In this document: positions 7,475 through 14,829 of the stretch, piece by piece
How the letters are laid out: each line of letters begins with the position of its first letter
How positions within the stretch are numbered: position 1 is the stretch's first letter
Assembly: GCA_958426425.1 (NCBI GenBank)
Contig: CATZYY010000028.1
Span: 1-20,530, forward strand
Direction: 5' to 3'
DNA: 20,530 nt
From: an uncultured Oscillospiraceae bacterium
GTDB taxonomy: Bacteria; Bacillota; Clostridia; Oscillospirales; Oscillospiraceae
The notes under the pieces: model-generated
Seen by the model: only the letters and a program-made list of their open reading frames with translations
The model's database searches: none
What the model was told of the DNA's origin: nothing
Position numbers and translations under genes: made by a program

Positions 7475-7768
7475 TTACCTCCTCATCTTGAGCTTGGGCC
7501 AGTACCTGGCCGCTTTCCCGATGCGGTGATCTTTTGTAGCGGACACTCTCCACAGGCCGTGGGTCTGATAAGCGGAGCAGACCACTTGTTCCAGCAAATC
7601 GCCCGCCAGCACATACACGGCTGTTTTGGGGCTTCCGTTGTCTGCAATTAGAGCTTTGCCGCTCTCCAGCCGTCTCCGGCTGGCGGCATCCAAGTAGATC
7701 CGGCCAGCCGGAGTCCGCAGATCCAGGTCCGCATCGGGGTGGATGTCAAGGAACTCGTGGACCGTCAT
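7475..7768 (-). CDS. Small hypothetical protein
   Basis: This 97-residue protein has no recognised domain. It opens with TVHEFLDIHPDADLDL, a type of opening I associate with small accessory proteins of Clostridia ICEs, but I cannot name a family. The C-terminus is basic (KAARYWPKLKMRR). There is no signal peptide. AAAGGA lies 5 nt before the ATG at 7768, and the stop is 3 nt before the CAP gene start. The tight coupling to a secreted protein is notable, since this one appears cytoplasmic. Confidence 0.7.
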   Translation of the reverse strand: MTVHEFLDIHPDADLDLRTPAGRIYLDAASRRRLESGKALIADNGSPKTAVYVLAGDLLEQVVCSAYQTHGLWRVSATKDHRIGKAARYWPKLKMRR

Positions 7769-7864
7769 GGCGGTCCTTTTGTCCTTTCATCATATCGAAG
7801 AATGAGGGGGAAAGCCATTGATGATTGTGGAAAAACAAAGCCTGAAAATGAAGCAGTTTGACCA

Positions 7865-8665
7865 TCACACCTCCACCGCCCGGACACACCAGCGGTACGC
7901 ACTCTGATCACGAACGCAGGTATAGAGGGTCAGGCAGTTTTCCATGGTCGGCGTAAGGCTGCTTCGATCTGTCTCGGAGACCTTCTCCACAGAAGTCACC
8001 CGATAGGTTCGGGTACCCAGCTTTGTGGTGTACTGGATCTTATCTCCGATATCCAGGGTGTGGATCTCTCCAAAATAGTCATTGACTCCTCGGTTATGGG
8101 CTGCCAGCGCCGTATTTCCGCTCCAAATAGAAGTTTCCTCGAAATGCCCAACGCCCTTGTGGAGCGTCGCGCTGCTTGTCCCCTGGTAAACTTTCACAGA
8201 GAGATTAAGGGCAGAAATCTTCAGCGTTGCAAGATACCCGCCGGAATAATAGAGATCCTCCGTCACCTCGGTGTAACCGACGGTGCCGGAGGATGAAGAA
8301 CTGCCGGATGAGGGGGGCGTGCTGGTGATGGGCGTTCCAGGCGTAACGACAGCTGCGGTGCCGCCGTTGATGACGGCGCCGGTGGCTGCCATACCCCCGG
8401 GTGCCAGATTGGGTGTGAGGTAAGTTCCGGTGTTGAGTGCATAGGCGCCGGGGCTGCCAAAAGCAGGAGGGACCAACGCCGCATTCTTGCTGCGGTCCTC
8501 GTTGACCGCGGCGCCGCCGTCCGCTGTGATCACAGGCTCGATGGACGTTGGCTTTCCGTAGTCAGGGTCACCGGGTGCGTCGATGGTATATTCCAGGGCA
8601 CCGGCCTGGATTGTCAAGCCTGCCATCAGGCAGACAACGAGCAAGACGCTCCATACTTTTTTCAT
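7865..8665 (-). CDS. Sortase-family transpeptidase
   Basis: This 266-residue exported protein likely joins sortase-motif proteins to the cell wall or to each other. Residues 1-23 are a signal sequence. Residues about 25-130 form a low-complexity linker rich in Gly, Pro, Ser and Thr that spans the wall or presents the domain. The catalytic domain occupies about 135-266. The triad is visible: His190 in LAAHNRGVNDYFG, Cys250 in LTLYTC, and Arg258 in AYRWCVRA. The start ATG 8665 has AAAGGAG 5 nt upstream. The subclass is uncertain: the HNRG...YFG and TLxTC spacing is unlike a housekeeping class A enzyme. The obvious nearby candidate substrate is the adhesin ending in LPRTGY. The second candidate, the 8739-9650 protein, lacks a clear LPXTG. 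Confidence 0.9.
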   Translation of the reverse strand: MKKVWSVLLVVCLMAGLTIQAGALEYTIDAPGDPDYGKPTSIEPVITADGGAAVNEDRSKNAALVPPAFGSPGAYALNTGTYLTPNLAPGGMAATGAVINGGTAAVVTPGTPITSTPPSSGSSSSSGTVGYTEVTEDLYYSGGYLATLKISALNLSVKVYQGTSSATLHKGVGHFEETSIWSGNTALAAHNRGVNDYFGEIHTLDIGDKIQYTTKLGTRTYRVTSVEKVSETDRSSLTPTMENCLTLYTCVRDQSAYRWCVRAVEV

Positions 8666-8679
8666 ACGTTCTCCTTTCT

Positions 8680-8694
8680 GTTCCAGTTTGGAAC
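8680..8694. other. Short inverted repeat in the sortase leader
   Basis: GTTCCA and TGGAAC form a 6-bp dyad with a 3-nt centre, 15 nt upstream of the sortase start and just before its ribosome binding site. It could affect translation initiation or be chance. Confidence 0.25.
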
Positions 8695-8738
8695 TCTGTT
8701 TTCCCGTTCAGCCTCTAAGAAGCTGATTTGACGTTTAC

Positions 8739-9650
8739 TTACTGGGACTGCTCTTCATTCTCCACCTCCACCGCTTCACTGCGCCGGCGGAAGAAGACCG
8801 CCGCACCAATCCCTACGCCGACAGCCGCCACGATCCCAAACGGCAGCAGCAGGGCGCCCCAGTTGAACTGGCTGGCTCCGCTGTCTTCAGTTCCTGCCAG
8901 CGGCTGGATAGGGGTGCCCTCGAAGATGGCCACATACCGAACTCGGTCCAATGCAATGCGGGAGACGGTCCCGGTGTAGTCAGCGGTTACCGTATACCCC
9001 TTCACATAGCTGCTGGTGGCGCTGCCGGAGTAGGTTGCCACCGCGGTGAATCGGTCACCCAGGGCATACCCATCCAGAGAGGCAGTGTTGTCTGTCTGCC
9101 ACTGGAGGGTCTCCAGCGTCAGCGTGCGGCCATTGTCCGTGATGGTCTTGGGAATATTCTCAGTATCCTGATTCACCAGATTGGGATAGCTCCGGGTGGC
9201 GGTCACTTTCTTGGTGGAACTTCCGTATCCGGCTACTTCAACCTGCACCGTACTGAGCTGGAGTTCCAGCGTCCCGATCATACCGTCCTCTGTCACAAAC
9301 TCCTTCTCCTGGGGCAACAGGGCCAGCACGGACTCCATATCCTTTTTGTCGCTCTGGAGCGAGACCGTCTCTGTGTGCTGGCGCTCCTCATGCTCCGGGA
9401 GCTCCTGCTTGAGCAGATCTGTCAGCGTGTAGTGATACCCGTCCTGTTCAAAATCCGAGCGGGAAATTCCCAAGGGATCATCCTCCGGCGACAGGTCATA
9501 GATCTTTCGGATCTCACTACCATCCTCGCTCTGGGTCACCGATGTGGGGTAGCACACCTGGACCTCCGGGGTCTCGGCGGCCATGGCCGCCGGAGTCAAT
9601 GCGGCAGTCAGGCTCAGTACTACGGCACAAATGGTAAACAATTTCTTCAT
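8739..9650 (-). CDS. Exported surface protein with C-terminal transmembrane anchor
   Basis: This protein of about 303 residues has a signal peptide (MKKLFTICAVVLSLTAALTP, cut near AMAA). An extracellular region of about 230 residues follows, rich in Thr, Ser and beta-type sequence. It ends with one hydrophobic helix (LLLPFGIVAAVGVGIGAAVF), a FFRRR stop-transfer and an acidic tail of about 15 residues. I prefer ATG 9650, because the AAGGGG in the end of the SpoVG gene sits about 11 nt upstream. A GTG at 9662 overlaps the SpoVG stop but has no usable ribosome binding site. The ectodomain family is not recognised. The PLAGTED segment before the helix is not a standard sorting motif, so membrane anchoring is more likely than sortase anchoring. 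Neighbours are SpoVG upstream and the sortase downstream. Confidence 0.8.
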   Translation of the reverse strand: MKKLFTICAVVLSLTAALTPAAMAAETPEVQVCYPTSVTQSEDGSEIRKIYDLSPEDDPLGISRSDFEQDGYHYTLTDLLKQELPEHEERQHTETVSLQSDKKDMESVLALLPQEKEFVTEDGMIGTLELQLSTVQVEVAGYGSSTKKVTATRSYPNLVNQDTENIPKTITDNGRTLTLETLQWQTDNTASLDGYALGDRFTAVATYSGSATSSYVKGYTVTADYTGTVSRIALDRVRYVAIFEGTPIQPLAGTEDSGASQFNWGALLLPFGIVAAVGVGIGAAVFFRRRSEAVEVENEEQSQ

Positions 9651-9658
9651 GATGTTTT

Positions 9659-10015
9659 TCACCCCTTCATATTCATTCCGCCCATCGTCGGGCCGTTCTG
9701 CTGCTTCTGGGTCCGGTGCATCTCCAGTCGATAGGCTTCCAGGACCGCTTCATCAAATGTACGCTTGAACTCTGAGGTGCAGGGAAAACAGTAATCCATG
9801 TATTTCGTACCAACCTTTCGGCTGGGCATGGAAACAAAGGGACCGTTCTTGCTGTTCAGGATCTTGATCCCCTGCACCGCAAAGCATCCGTTCAGATTGA
9901 CTGACGCGAAGGCCAAGGGTCCGCCCTTCTTCTTGGCGGGGTAGATCTTAACGTGGATCTGCACAGGGAGTTGCTCGTAACTGGGAACTGCTTCTTTTTG
10001 GGGATTCCGGCTCAT
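9659..10015 (-). CDS. SpoVG-family protein
   Basis: This 118-residue protein matches the SpoVG family over residues about 18-98: VQIHVKIYPAKKKGGPLAFA, then FAVQGIKIL, GPFVSMPSRK, and a final helix with EAVLEAYRLEM. Chromosomal SpoVG affects septation and gene expression and binds nucleic acid; copies on ICEs are common and their role there is not settled. The start ATG 10015 has AAGGAGG 8 nt upstream, inside the end of the preceding gene, whose stop is 3 nt away. It has an extra C-terminal tail, GGMNMKG, that resembles the tail of the unrelated DUF4313-like protein at 13231-13701. The coding end supplies the AAGGGG ribosome binding site of the next gene. Confidence 0.93.
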   Translation of the reverse strand: MSRNPQKEAVPSYEQLPVQIHVKIYPAKKKGGPLAFASVNLNGCFAVQGIKILNSKNGPFVSMPSRKVGTKYMDYCFPCTSEFKRTFDEAVLEAYRLEMHRTQKQQNGPTMGGMNMKG

Positions 10016-10018
10016 CGC

Positions 10019-10657
10019 TCATTCCTCCTTTTCATTTTTCATTTGCGCCAATGTTTGCTGTGCCAGCAGGTCAAACATCCAGGGCTGCATGGGGCGGTAG
10101 TCGTATGCGCCATCGGTGGAGATCAGGTCGACCCAATACTCAAAGACCAGGTGGGGTGGGTTTTTTTCCTCTTGCAAGACTTCCGGCGGCATATATCCCT
10201 TTCCGATCACTCGGACTCTTCGAATTGCAGTCTTCGGATCATCATGGGGGTTCTTCATCCACAACCGTTTACCCTTCAGTTCCTTCGGCAGTTCCTCTGC
10301 GTTGGGGATCGGGACACGGATGGTTCCCTGGGTCATATAGCGAAGCCTCAGCACCCGCTGACAGGTTTCCATCGCCAGGATCGCTTCTGGCCGTTTGGCC
10401 CAAAACGGATATTTCCGTGGATCGGATGAGAGGATGCTTTCCCCTTCCCGGTCTGTGGGAAACAGCGGTACACAGCGCACCAATTCCAGAGCGCGGATAC
10501 CGTCAGCAATTCCCAGAGTCTTTTCCCCTGTTTCCGGCAGCTCACGATAACGAGCCAATGCGTCGCTCAGGTTATGGAACTGCTCCACCACACTCCGCCT
10601 TGCAGATGGAGGTTTTTTTCTCCCGGCGTCATCCATGGTGTAATAGAAAATACTCAT
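10019..10657 (-). CDS. YodL-like-domain accessory protein
   Basis: This 212-residue protein probably acts in the cytoplasm; its function is unknown. Residues 1-60 show a pattern I associate with YodL-like domains of ICE proteins: IFYYTMDDAG, then FHNLSDALARYRELPETGEK followed by TLGIADG and LELVRC. The first gene of the array (17539-18585) shows a similar EAVHIYRD...KRLGVTKDG pattern. The rest, including a basic region around residues 130-150, is not recognised. The start ATG 10657 is preceded by GAGGTG with 5-nt spacing; a start four codons earlier overlaps this site. It lies 8 nt after the DUF3849 gene and 3 nt before SpoVG. Confidence 0.7.
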   Translation of the reverse strand: MSIFYYTMDDAGRKKPPSARRSVVEQFHNLSDALARYRELPETGEKTLGIADGIRALELVRCVPLFPTDREGESILSSDPRKYPFWAKRPEAILAMETCQRVLRLRYMTQGTIRVPIPNAEELPKELKGKRLWMKNPHDDPKTAIRRVRVIGKGYMPPEVLQEEKNPPHLVFEYWVDLISTDGAYDYRPMQPWMFDLLAQQTLAQMKNEKEE

Positions 10658-10665
10658 CTTGCACC

Positions 10666-11454
10666 TCATTTCATGGTTAGGTTATCAGGGAGCACTGGCT
10701 CTTTGGAGGGATACTGTTCCCTGCCAGAGGTCACTATCGTTTTCTGTAAATCCGGATTTTTCTGCCCAATAAGCTCTTTCAGCTTTTCGGAGGCCCAGTC
10801 CGGAAGGAACTCGTCCTTGAGAACGCCAGTGAAATCCGCGCGGTTCCAGCGCGTTTCCTCTCCGTCTCCCAGACAGGTACAGCGGATAGACCGGCCAATG
10901 GCATGGGGCTGGCAGCCAAATCCGTCATGGGCATACCAAAGCTGATTTTCCTGAGACCAGTAGGACTCTTTTAAGGCATCGACGCTGAGGACTAGCACCT
11001 TTCCCTCGTAGTCCAGCGTAGCGTGGGAATCAGGGTGGCAGTGCTCCGGCCCGAAAAGGTTCAGCTTCTGAAACTCTGCACGGACTTCATTCAAAAAGCC
11101 ATCCAGCACTGCCGGATGGCTTCCTACGATGAAATCACAGTTATGTTCGGGATCAGGCGGGATCATCTGGCAGCGTGCCCACTCCTTGTTGCTCTGGCTG
11201 AACCGACCGTCCCACAGTTTCTCCCGCACGGTATTGGCCAGCACCCAGCCAACACGTTTGAAGCCGTATTCCTCCAGGACTTCCTGTATGCAGCCTTTTT
11301 TCAGGCGCATTCCATCAAAGCCGTTACGGATACTTGCCTCTATGGCCGCTTTACAGGCGATGTTTGCCTGGTGGCTGGCCCGCCAGAGGGATACCTGATC
11401 GTTCTGCCGGGCTTCGGCCAAGCTCCCTCTGTAGAGATATGTTTCATTCATCAT
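10666..11454 (-). CDS. DUF3849-family protein
   Basis: This 262-residue protein matches DUF3849 in its N-terminal part: YRGSLAEARQNDQVSLWRAS, then NIACKAAIEASI, and VLANTVREKLWDGRFSQSNK. The C-terminal part has LWYAHDGFGCQPHAIGRSI, typical of the same family. Its function is unknown; it is common in Clostridia ICEs. ATG at 11454 overlaps the end of the preceding gene, and AGGAGG lies 12 nt upstream; ATG at 11451 is also possible. Overlap indicates coupled translation within the array. It has several cysteines, including two in IRCTCLGDGE, but no clear metal-binding motif. Confidence 0.8.
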   Translation of the reverse strand: MMNETYLYRGSLAEARQNDQVSLWRASHQANIACKAAIEASIRNGFDGMRLKKGCIQEVLEEYGFKRVGWVLANTVREKLWDGRFSQSNKEWARCQMIPPDPEHNCDFIVGSHPAVLDGFLNEVRAEFQKLNLFGPEHCHPDSHATLDYEGKVLVLSVDALKESYWSQENQLWYAHDGFGCQPHAIGRSIRCTCLGDGEETRWNRADFTGVLKDEFLPDWASEKLKELIGQKNPDLQKTIVTSGREQYPSKEPVLPDNLTMK

Positions 11455-11836
11455 CTGTTTCAATCGCCTCCTTCATCAGCAAGAGCCGGAGCCCTTCCAT
11501 GTTGGCCCCACAGCCTATCAGTTCATGCACAACATCCTCGTCGATCATCTCCAGAGGATCTCCCCCCCAGTCACATTTGAGATGAATATGCTGGCTGGCA
11601 TGTACCAACTCAAACAGAAGGGCCTCCACGCTTTCGCGCAGGCTGGAAATCAGTTCAAGCAGTTCCTTTGCCGGCATACACGGCTCCGTAATTAAGATGT
11701 AGTTGCTGTCTGCATGAACAAGCAGCTTCTTTGCTTTCATCAAACCGGAATACTCCAAGACTGCCTCAGGGATCTGCTGCGATCCAGCGGCATCATCCCG
11801 TGATATTAACAAATCCACAGATACGTTCTCCTTCAT
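11444..11836 (-). CDS. Small hypothetical protein coupled to the adenine methylase
   Basis: This 130-residue protein is not recognised. I chose ATG 11836 because it overlaps the methylase stop in an ATGA arrangement, a classic sign of translational coupling. The longer frame starting at 11884 lies inside the methylase gene. It is rich in acidic residues and predicted helix (ELLELISSLRESVEALLFEL), without signal peptide or membrane segment. Because it is coupled to the methylase it may work with it, but that is inference from position only. Confidence 0.7.
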   Translation of the reverse strand: MKENVSVDLLISRDDAAGSQQIPEAVLEYSGLMKAKKLLVHADSNYILITEPCMPAKELLELISSLRESVEALLFELVHASQHIHLKCDWGGDPLEMIDEDVVHELIGCGANMEGLRLLLMKEAIETDDE

Positions 11837-12807
11837 AGCGTTTTTTTGATATGTTTGGGAATGTTTAATGGAATCAGCTCCCACTTCTCCTTTGTCGTCT
11901 GTTCAAAGAGATCCATCTGGTGGTCCATAAGAGGCCTTGGATCATAGTTGGTAATGATCACTTCCTTATAGACTGCACCGCGCTTTTTTGCCATTGGATT
12001 GTTGCGGGTCAGCCCAAAGATGAAGAAATCTTCCTCGTACAGGTACCATGCCTCTTTGCAGTTGTTGTAGGACAAGATTACATATCCATTACAGTCTCGC
12101 AGTACGTCTCTCAGTTCGATGTGGTCTTTGGGAAGAAACTGAACACTGTAGCAGCGTTCAGTTTTGAAGTATGGAGGATCTGCGTAGGTGACCGTATGGA
12201 CCCCATCCCGTTCAGAGATCAGCTTCATGGCATTCTTGTTTTCCAACACCAAACTATGCATTCGATCAGATACCTTCGGCATCCGTTTGATAATGGCACC
12301 CACATCAACGGTCCGAATCCCAACGGATTTACAGGTTCCGTTATAGCTGCCGTGCGTGATCATCAAGAATGCAACCGCCCGCTGGACATCAAAAAGGTTG
12401 GCTCTCCCGTCCAGAATCTTCAGCAGCTCCTGGACTTCCTCCTCGGAAAAGGATCGCTCACTTTGGATAATTTCTTTCTCCAGATCGATATTTTTTAAGT
12501 AGTCCGATTCATGATTCAGGATATTACGGTAGAACTGGAATGGTATTCTGCCGTGAACCGGGAAGAAATCAAGCTCCTTTGCAAGCGCAATCGGCTTCTC
12601 CTTGAGACAGCAGAAGAGATTGAACAGATCGTTGTTGAGGTCGTTATAGATATCCAGACGCCCCTTCTTAGGTTTAAGGCCCAAACTGTAGGCTGCGCTG
12701 CCGCCAAATGCTTCCACGGATGTCGTGGCGCTGGGTGGAACCATGGGAAGAATAAAGGGAAGCAACTTCTGCTTGTTCCCCGTCCAGGGAAACAGGGTAT
12801 CAGTCAT
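11833..12807 (-). CDS. D12-class DNA adenine (N6) methyltransferase, Dam-like
   Basis: This 324-residue enzyme should transfer a methyl group from S-adenosylmethionine to adenine in a specific DNA sequence. It has the alpha-class order: the AdoMet-binding PWTGNK (residues 7-12), VEAFGGSAA (31-39) and YNDLNND (54-60) in the N-terminal part, and the catalytic DPPY at 210-213 within VTYADPPYFKTE. Length fits the family. There is no companion restriction endonuclease in the window, so it is probably a solitary methylase that protects the element from host restriction. Start ATG 12807 overlaps the end of the HTH gene by 8 nt, and its stop overlaps the next start. Confidence 0.93.
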   Translation of the reverse strand: MTDTLFPWTGNKQKLLPFILPMVPPSATTSVEAFGGSAAYSLGLKPKKGRLDIYNDLNNDLFNLFCCLKEKPIALAKELDFFPVHGRIPFQFYRNILNHESDYLKNIDLEKEIIQSERSFSEEEVQELLKILDGRANLFDVQRAVAFLMITHGSYNGTCKSVGIRTVDVGAIIKRMPKVSDRMHSLVLENKNAMKLISERDGVHTVTYADPPYFKTERCYSVQFLPKDHIELRDVLRDCNGYVILSYNNCKEAWYLYEEDFFIFGLTRNNPMAKKRGAVYKEVIITNYDPRPLMDHQMDLFEQTTKEKWELIPLNIPKHIKKTL

Positions 12808-13114
12808 GGTACCCCCTATCTCTGACAGAGCAACTTCGAAGACCTCGTTTTAGTCCAAGATTGTCCTTCTGCAGTGTGTTGATCGTCCGCTGGATTCTTT
12901 CCATTGTCACGCATACATCCCAGCCTGAGGCGGCGTAATAATACCCGCAGGCATCGCTGCAAATCAGTTCCCCATCCTGTCGAAGCTGACTGACCCAGCT
13001 TTGCAGTGTGGTACTGCTGATGCCGAAAGCCCTTTGAAGCTGAACTCCCTTGATCTGATTCTCTTTTCCTTTGCATCTGTTCTTCAAAAACGTCAGCAAC
13101 TGTTCCTTACCCAT
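12800..13114 (-). CDS. Small helix-turn-helix protein
   Basis: This 104-residue protein has a helix-turn-helix-like segment (VQLQRAFGISSTTLQSWVSQ) at about residues 25-44, followed by a wing-like LRQDGELICSDACGYYYA. The winged-helix-like shape suggests DNA binding. It could regulate the adenine methylase, since their genes overlap by 8 nt, or be a DNA-recognition partner. I chose ATG 13114 because GGAG lies 6 nt upstream; the longer frame to 13177 has no ribosome binding site and runs through a hairpin region. The C-terminal part is basic with a coiled character (IQRTINTLQKDNLGLKRGL). Confidence 0.75.
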   Translation of the reverse strand: MGKEQLLTFLKNRCKGKENQIKGVQLQRAFGISSTTLQSWVSQLRQDGELICSDACGYYYAASGWDVCVTMERIQRTINTLQKDNLGLKRGLRSCSVRDRGYHD

Positions 13115-13145
13115 ATTGCACTCCTTTCCGGGGTTCGTCTTCCCG

Positions 13146-13192
13146 AAAAGGGCCAAAAGAGGGAGCCGCTGTCCCACTCGGGAATACGGCCC
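13146..13192 (-). terminator. Possible terminator/attenuator upstream of the HTH gene
   Basis: On the minus strand GGGCC and GGCCC form an outer stem, with an inner GGGA/TCCC pair, followed by TTTTC. It lies between the DUF4313-like gene and the HTH-methylase pair, in a 116-nt gap. The stem is imperfect, so support is limited. Confidence 0.3.
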
Positions 13193-13230
13193 CTGATCTT
13201 ATATTTGCTGTTTTGTTAGCTTCCTCTTGA

Positions 13231-13701
13231 TTACTTCATCTTCATCCCTCCCATCTGACTCGTCGGTTCTTCCGCAGGTTCAGGCCCCCCAAACGGTCCC
13301 GTATGCATATAGGATTGGAAACAGTTGGCATACTGCTCATAGACTTCTCCACCAATCTCTCGGAGGAAATTCTCCTTGAAGTGCCACAGGGGGTACTGGC
13401 AAAATCCACTGCTTTTTGTCAGCCCGGTATTCTCAGCAAAGCCCTGCTCCAGAAGCTGCGGGGCAAAATAGCAGTTATTGGTGTCAATGTACGCGCAGTC
13501 CTTGGCGCCGATGAACTCTCCGAAGGAGGTCGTCAGCACGGCATACTGCTCCGTCTCCTCCGGCGTACTGCCCAAGCGGTCCAGGATGATGGCCAGTCCC
13601 GGCATTTCCTGCCCCCAAAAATCTGTGACGGAGTACAGTCCCAACCGGGGCTGCAAGGTGACCTGTTCTCCAAAGCAATCCGTAATCTGGAATGTAGGCA
13701 T
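13231..13701 (-). CDS. DUF4313-like protein
   Basis: This 156-residue protein resembles DUF4313. It has the motif CAYIDTNNCYFAPQLLEQGF followed by TGLTKSSGFCQYPLWHFK, and an earlier TTSFGEFIGA strand. The function is unknown; the family is frequent in ICEs of Clostridia. There is no signal peptide. Start ATG 13701 has AGGAGG 8 nt upstream. The C-terminus ends MGGMKMK, like the SpoVG-family protein of this window although the two are otherwise unrelated. It lies 24 nt after the second ArdA-like gene, in the same transcriptional direction. Confidence 0.7.
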   Translation of the reverse strand: MPTFQITDCFGEQVTLQPRLGLYSVTDFWGQEMPGLAIILDRLGSTPEETEQYAVLTTSFGEFIGAKDCAYIDTNNCYFAPQLLEQGFAENTGLTKSSGFCQYPLWHFKENFLREIGGEVYEQYANCFQSYMHTGPFGGPEPAEEPTSQMGGMKMK

Positions 13702-13725
13702 TGTGGTTCCTCCTATGTTTTGTGG

Positions 13726-14826
13726 TTAGAGTTTCATCTCGAAATGCGCTTGCGGTGTCGGCGGCTGGCTGCGCTCATAGCAGAAGTCCAGCTGATTCCG
13801 TCGGATAAAGCTGCCGCTGGCCGCATGATGCTGATAGCCCTGCTGGGCCAGCAGGTATCTCCCGTAGCTCTCCCGGTCCATACACTCGGAGAGCAGGCTC
13901 ACGTATCCTTCTTCGATTCCTCTGGATTCCAGGTACTTTCCGGCGAAGGACTCTACCTCCTCCTTCGGCACGAAGTCATAGCATCGGAGGTTCTGCGCGA
14001 TGTCCAGTGCCGCACCCAGTCGGGTGCATTTTTCATAGGCCAGGGCGGCATGGAACTTCTCGTTGAAGTGCGGTATCCCCTGGCCCTGTTCATCCAGCAG
14101 GAAGCCCAGGTCATTGCCATCATAGATGAGATCCGCCAATTCATGGTATTCGCTCACCAAGTCCTCCACCTCCGGGAGGATACAGCGGGCATCCAGCAAT
14201 GTACAGTCCTGAATGGTGTCGACTTTCAGGTCCAGTAGAGCCAGTTCCACCTCATCCGCTTTGTCATCATTCACCATGGAATAATCCGGCAGTCGAACCC
14301 AGACCCCCTCCGGTTTTTCAGGTGACGCAATCTTCAGACGGACGCTCCAATCCGAATCATTCAGCTCCGCCAGGTTGTGGCCGGTATAGTGTTGCTCCGG
14401 CTCCTTTGTGGGATAGACCACATAGCCGCCGCCGATGAAAAGTCCGGGATGGAGATCCTCATAACGCCTGCCCAGCTGGTCCAGGTCTACGAAGGGCAGG
14501 GTCTCCCTGGGGGCGCCACTTTCATATTGCAGGAAGAACCGTCCCAGGGCATCATAGCTGCCTGCCGGGTAGCAGACCTCATAATCGTGCAGTGTCATCA
14601 GGCAGTTGATCGCCTCCACGGCTACGTCCGGCTTCATCCGCAGCACGGTAGCTTGCAGTTCAACTCTGCTTTTTCCCACCAGCTCCTGCAGTCTCCCGGA
14701 CCGCATGATCGCCGCGGACAGCTGATAGCTCTCCTTTACAGAAAGGGTCTCTAGTCGATCTGTCAGCCACTCCCTCTCCGCATTGGTCAATGGAAGCCCC
14801 AGGAGGGCCTCTTGCTTTTGGTTCAT
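13726..14826 (-). CDS. ArdA-like antirestriction protein with two ArdA-like halves (second copy)
   Basis: This 366-residue acidic protein resembles ArdA, a DNA mimic that blocks type I restriction enzymes during DNA entry. The N-terminal half (to about residue 150) starts with LLGLPLTNAEREWL and contains SYDALGRFFLQYES and HPGLFIGGGYVVY. The C-terminal half (about 185-350) starts with WVRLP and has the more typical LRCYDFVPKEEVESFAGKYL and ESYGRYLLAQQGY. Usual ArdA proteins are about 165 residues, so this looks like two diverged units in one chain. It follows the neighbouring ArdA-like gene by 3 nt. Start ATG 14826. The similarity is by remembered pattern, and the N-terminal half is much diverged. 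Confidence 0.7.
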   Translation of the reverse strand: MNQKQEALLGLPLTNAEREWLTDRLETLSVKESYQLSAAIMRSGRLQELVGKSRVELQATVLRMKPDVAVEAINCLMTLHDYEVCYPAGSYDALGRFFLQYESGAPRETLPFVDLDQLGRRYEDLHPGLFIGGGYVVYPTKEPEQHYTGHNLAELNDSDWSVRLKIASPEKPEGVWVRLPDYSMVNDDKADEVELALLDLKVDTIQDCTLLDARCILPEVEDLVSEYHELADLIYDGNDLGFLLDEQGQGIPHFNEKFHAALAYEKCTRLGAALDIAQNLRCYDFVPKEEVESFAGKYLESRGIEEGYVSLLSECMDRESYGRYLLAQQGYQHHAASGSFIRRNQLDFCYERSQPPTPQAHFEMKL

Positions 14827-14829
14827 CTT

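Noticed and set aside
8850..8900. LPXTG-like sorting motif (PLAGTED) in the membrane-anchored surface protein
   Set aside because: It does not fit the LPXTG consensus, and the long acidic tail after the RRR suggests an ordinary transmembrane anchor.
11837..11884. Longer N-terminus for the small gene after the methylase
   Set aside because: It lies entirely within the methylase coding region; the ATGA overlap at 11833-11836 gives a more natural coupled start.
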